A stretch of DNA of 64,000 nt from Halostagnicola sp. A-GB9-2 (GTDB taxonomy: Archaea; Halobacteriota; Halobacteria; Halobacteriales; Natrialbaceae), in NCBI RefSeq assembly GCF_030068615.1, contig NZ_JASJOC010000015.1:1-64000 (forward strand). The letters are read 5' to 3'. Below, one piece after another: positions 61,459-64,000 of the stretch. Every line of letters begins with the position of its first letter. Within the stretch, counting starts at the first letter, position 1. The notes under the pieces are model-generated. The model did no database searches, was not told where the DNA came from, and worked only from the letters and a program-made list of their open reading frames with translations. The translations under genes were made by a program, and so were the position numbers.

Positions 61459-62445
61459 ATGAGGTTTCATTTCAGAACCGCGACGAGTGTGTTTCGGAAA
61501 ACGCTCCCGTTCGTGATGCTTCGGCTTGGTATCGGACTGCTTTGTGGGCTTCTCGCCGTCGTCTACTTCGGGGCCATCGCCTGGTTCGGGCGCAGACTGC
61601 TCGAGTCGGGGTCCATTTCTGAACTCGTCGCAGTCGTCGGCCTGGCCCTCTCTATCGGACTGTTCGTGGCGGGGTGGCGACTGGTCAGCAGGTATGTACT
61701 GTATCTCGTCAAAGTAGCTCATATCGCAGTCATCGCTCACGTTATCGAAACCGGCGAGGTTCCCTCGAATCAGATCCAGTATGGAAAGTCGCAGGTGAGC
61801 GAGCACTTTACCGAAGCGAGCGCACTTTTTGCCGTCGACCAGCTGATCAAAGCGGTCATCACCCAGTTCAACGGGGCGGTCGTCTCGTTCTCGAGTCTGG
61901 TTTCTATCGTTCCGAATCTGCAGAAACTCGTTCAGCTTCTCGGGAAGGCGATTGCGATCGCGGCGTCGTATATCGACGAAGCGATCATCGCATACATGTT
62001 CACGAATAGCGACCAAAATCGGTGGCGCTCGGCCAGAGACGGGGTGGTCCTCTACGGCAAGAACTGGAGGTCGGTGCTCGGGTCGACGCTGTTGATCGTC
62101 GTTGGAATGTACGCCGTGGCTTTCGTACTGGCTTTGGCGCTGATACCGGTTGCAACCACTCTCGGAAGTGTTTCCGGCCAGTACCAGCTACTAGGATGGG
62201 CGGTCGTCGTCGGGACGATTGTGACGATCTACACCGGATTTCTCAAACCGTGGGTCAAGACCGTCGTCATCACCACCTTCCTCCTCGAGTCCCGAGAAAC
62301 GCAGCCCGACAGCGAAATGATGGACAGAGTTGCGGAGCGATCGGAAAGGTTTCAGGAACTTGTCGGAAAGGCGGACGGGCGGTCGGCTGAGGAGGGTTCT
62401 CAGCCACCGAGCGAGAGTATCGCCAGCGGAGACGGGATCCGATAG
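61459..62445 (+). CDS. Haloarchaeal multi-pass membrane protein of unknown function
   Basis: 328-aa membrane protein. About six hydrophobic segments can be placed (16-46, 54-76, 80-95, 155-180, 205-235 and 244-262), with a soluble C-terminal tail from 270. FTEASALFAVDQLIKAVI near 118-135 and YIDEAIIAYMFTNSD near 174-188 suggest a re-entrant or amphipathic part. No transporter motif is recognised. Such proteins are found through the class without known role. Confidence 0.72.
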   Translation: MRFHFRTATSVFRKTLPFVMLRLGIGLLCGLLAVVYFGAIAWFGRRLLESGSISELVAVVGLALSIGLFVAGWRLVSRYVLYLVKVAHIAVIAHVIETGEVPSNQIQYGKSQVSEHFTEASALFAVDQLIKAVITQFNGAVVSFSSLVSIVPNLQKLVQLLGKAIAIAASYIDEAIIAYMFTNSDQNRWRSARDGVVLYGKNWRSVLGSTLLIVVGMYAVAFVLALALIPVATTLGSVSGQYQLLGWAVVVGTIVTIYTGFLKPWVKTVVITTFLLESRETQPDSEMMDRVAERSERFQELVGKADGRSAEEGSQPPSESIASGDGIR

Positions 62446-62506
62446 TCGCGTCCTTCGGTCGAACGAAAAGGGAGTCAATTAAGGCCCTCTAGACGGAAAC
62501 TCCTCT

Positions 62507-62698
62507 ATGGCAATCAAACCGGCCTACGTCAAAAAGACGGGAGCGCTCCTGTTAGAGCAGTACCCGGACGCGTTCACGACTGACTTCGAACAGAACAAAG
62601 ATAGCGTCGATAAGCTCACGAACATCGAATCGAAAGGTGTTCGGAACCGGATTGCGGGCTACGTCACGCGAAAGAAGAGCGGAAAGGTCGCTGCCTGA
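62507..62698 (+). CDS. rps17e: Ribosomal protein S17e
   Basis: 63-aa archaeal S17e of the small ribosomal subunit. MAIKPAYVKKTGALLLEQYP, then DFEQNKDSVDKLTNIESKGVRNRIAGYVTRKK (cited in parts, residues 26-57) is the family pattern. AATTAAG at 62477-62483 is a TATA-like box 24-30 nt before ATG. Aspartate-semialdehyde dehydrogenase follows after a small reverse gene, as in other haloarchaea. Confidence 0.95.
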   Translation: MAIKPAYVKKTGALLLEQYPDAFTTDFEQNKDSVDKLTNIESKGVRNRIAGYVTRKKSGKVAA

Positions 62699-62855
62699 AT
62701 TTTTCGAGGTGTAATCGCGACGACTACTCTAGTACCCGAGAGTGGTTTCACTATCCATCCGAATATCGTCCTCCCCGGTGAGAAACGTCACAGCGGTCGT
62801 CTGTTATTCACCCGAACCGACTCGGGGGACCCCGTTCGATCATGGAACCGGCCGA

Positions 62856-63125
62856 TCAGTGCCCGTGATCGTCGCCGCCGAATCCGGGCTCCATATACGC
62901 GCCAGCAAACAGCGCGACGACGCCGATCCCGACACCGAACGTCAGGATGATGACCCCCTCGAGTATCGGGTCATCGCCGGTGACGAGCATTCCCATCTCC
63001 GTGTAGCCGTCGACAGCGGCCAGGAGACCGATCAAGATACTCACAACACCGACGGCAGCCGCTCCGATACCGAATCCGCCGCTAAACGGTCCAATACCGG
63101 CCGAGTCAGGGGTCGAACCGCTCAT
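62856..63125 (-). CDS. Small two-helix membrane protein with His-rich tail
   Basis: 89-aa protein: Gly-rich start, helices at about 18-37 and 53-75, and a tail MEPGFGGDDHGH. The ATG at 63125 (MSGSTPDS) is chosen over 63134. The tail could bind metal, but this is a guess. No family recognised. It lies opposite in direction to its neighbours rps17e and asd. Confidence 0.65.
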   Translation of the reverse strand: MSGSTPDSAGIGPFSGGFGIGAAAVGVVSILIGLLAAVDGYTEMGMLVTGDDPILEGVIILTFGVGIGVVALFAGAYMEPGFGGDDHGH

Positions 63126-63392
63126 TTGGACCACCCGGTCGAGCGATGGGTGGCAACTCGAATGTCGATCGAATCCGTGTCATCGGCGGGCGACATCGTC
63201 ATAACTGAACGATTCGGGCGCAGATTGTGTTCCATTGGTCGTACTGTTTGGCTACGTTTTCTTAATATCTTCTATGCTCGTCTCGTGGTCCCGGGTCGAA
63301 CTCCCCGAAAGTCGACCATATTAATTTTCGCTGACAGTAGCGTGCGAGGGAAATCCAAACGGTTTTGCGCGCACAAACCCGAGGTGCGGAAA

Positions 63393-64000
63393 ATGACTGT
63401 ACGTGTAGGAATTCTCGGTGCAACCGGCGCCGTCGGACAGCGGTTGATTCAACTCCTTGACCCACACCCATCCTTCGAAATCGCGGCATTGACCGCGAGC
63501 GCGTCGAGTGCCGGTCGCTCCTACCGCGACGCCGCGAAGTGGCGCGTCGACTCGCCGATCCCCGCCGACGTTTCGGATATGACCGTGACTGGAACTGATC
63601 CGGACGAAGTTCCCGATGACATCGACCTCATATTCTCGTCTCTCCCCTCGAGCGTCGGTGCCGAAGTCGAACCGGAGTTCTGTGAGGCGGGCTATGTCCT
63701 CTCTTCGAACTCGTCGAACGGACGGATGGATCCGGACGTTCCGCTGGTGATCCCCGAAGTCAACGCGGAACACGTCGATCTCCTCGAAGTCCAGCGCGAG
63801 GAACGCGGCTGGGACGGCGCAATGCTCAAGAACCCGAACTGTTCGACGATCACTTTCGTTCCGACGCTCGCGGCGCTCGCACAGTTCGGGCTCGAGAAGG
63901 TCCACGTCTCGACTCTGCAGGCCGTTTCGGGGGCGGGCTACGACGGTGTGACATCGATGGAGATCATCGACAACGCGATCCCGCACATCGGGAGCGAAGA
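63393..64000 (+). CDS. asd: Aspartate-semialdehyde dehydrogenase (partial, runs off the window)
   Basis: The first 202 or so residues of the enzyme that reduces aspartyl phosphate to aspartate semialdehyde for threonine, methionine and lysine synthesis. MTVRVGILGATGAVGQRLIQ is the NADP-binding start, LIFSSLPSSVG near 72 and SNSSNGRMDPDVPLVIPEVN (near 103-122) are conserved, and the nucleophile cysteine is in LKNPNCSTITF near 147-157. GAGGTG at 63381-63386 is a ribosome site seven nt before the ATG, and CATATTAATT near 63317-63326 a TATA box, so this mRNA has a leader. Confidence 0.92.
   Translation, partial: MTVRVGILGATGAVGQRLIQLLDPHPSFEIAALTASASSAGRSYRDAAKWRVDSPIPADVSDMTVTGTDPDEVPDDIDLIFSSLPSSVGAEVEPEFCEAGYVLSSNSSNGRMDPDVPLVIPEVNAEHVDLLEVQREERGWDGAMLKNPNCSTITFVPTLAALAQFGLEKVHVSTLQAVSGAGYDGVTSMEIIDNAIPHIGSE

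Noticed and set aside
63270-63320. GGGTCGAACTCCCC looked like a tRNA T-arm.
   Set aside because: The loop lacks the TTC of TTCGA, and no acceptor or anticodon stems pair around it.

Overview
The window reads as chromosome of a halophilic archaeon (class Halobacteria; a Natrialba/Haloterrigena-type genome is plausible, but genus level is inference). The reasons are GC-rich DNA full of CTCGAG/TCGA words, strongly acidic proteins, Tat-plus-lipobox lipoproteins, halocyanin, bacterio-opsin-activator (HTH-10) regulators, HalOD1, archaeal S17e and MBF1, F420 biosynthesis and F420-type enzymes, ferredoxin-linked 2-oxoacid oxidoreductase, and many leaderless genes with a TATA-like box 24-33 nt before the start codon.

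Layout. 0-2 kb: probable right end of an IS200/IS605-type element, a lipoprotein and an HD phosphohydrolase. 2.3-8.2 kb: oligopeptide ABC transporter operon (two permeases, a fused double ATPase, then the binding lipoprotein). 8.2-16.1 kb: quinone-reductase-like enzyme, creatininase/ArfB-like amidohydrolase, nitroreductase, a two-gene core-MetE operon, an orphan TSPPY DNA methyltransferase and gamma-glutamyltransferase. 16.1-20.3 kb: a 1044-residue PAS/GAF/HTH-10 sensor-regulator followed by small proteins (HalOD1, a 33-aa protein with its own promoter, a glycine-zipper protein). 20.3-25.6 kb: PHP hydrolase, F420-type oxidoreductase, GlcD-like dehydrogenase, UbiA prenyltransferase and a small membrane protein. 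25.6-34.6 kb is patchy and partly accessory: a Doc-type toxin gene broken by one stop codon, acetyltransferases, YchF, two back-to-back gene fossils, a membrane metalloprotease, an apparently structured RNA region next to an AT-rich islet, an HTH-10 regulator, UspA and a halocyanin with repeats. 34.7-43 kb: methylmalonyl-CoA epimerase, flavin reductase, KorAB, aminotransferase, RNA-binding protein, DJ-1 and Hsp20. 43-50 kb: DHH phosphoesterase, a coupled thiolase and HMGS-like/DUF35 fusion, ornithine-cyclodeaminase family protein and small membrane proteins. 49.8-64 kb is core housekeeping: tpiA, MBF1, a CDP-alcohol transferase/AK6/hisC operon, ATP-dependent DNA ligase, a GCS-like protein, cofD with a DUS-like gene, a BrkB protein with an apparent internal deletion, citG with DUF447, S17e and the start of asd.

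How the genes fit together: KorAB feeds reduced ferredoxin and acyl-CoA metabolism, and the epimerase serves the methylmalonyl-CoA route. CofD, the ArfB-like protein and the LLM oxidoreductase outline F420 supply and use. Translational coupling (ATGA or GTGA overlaps) links metE-metE2, korA-korB, thiolase-HMGS/DUF35, hisC-AK6-CDP-alcohol transferase, cofD-DUS and citG-DUF447. I recognised no tRNA, rRNA or CRISPR array. The most unusual items are the cysteine-free MetE partner, the HMGS-like/DUF35 fusion without its nucleophile, the structured RNA candidate near 32 kb, and a set of broken or fossil genes.
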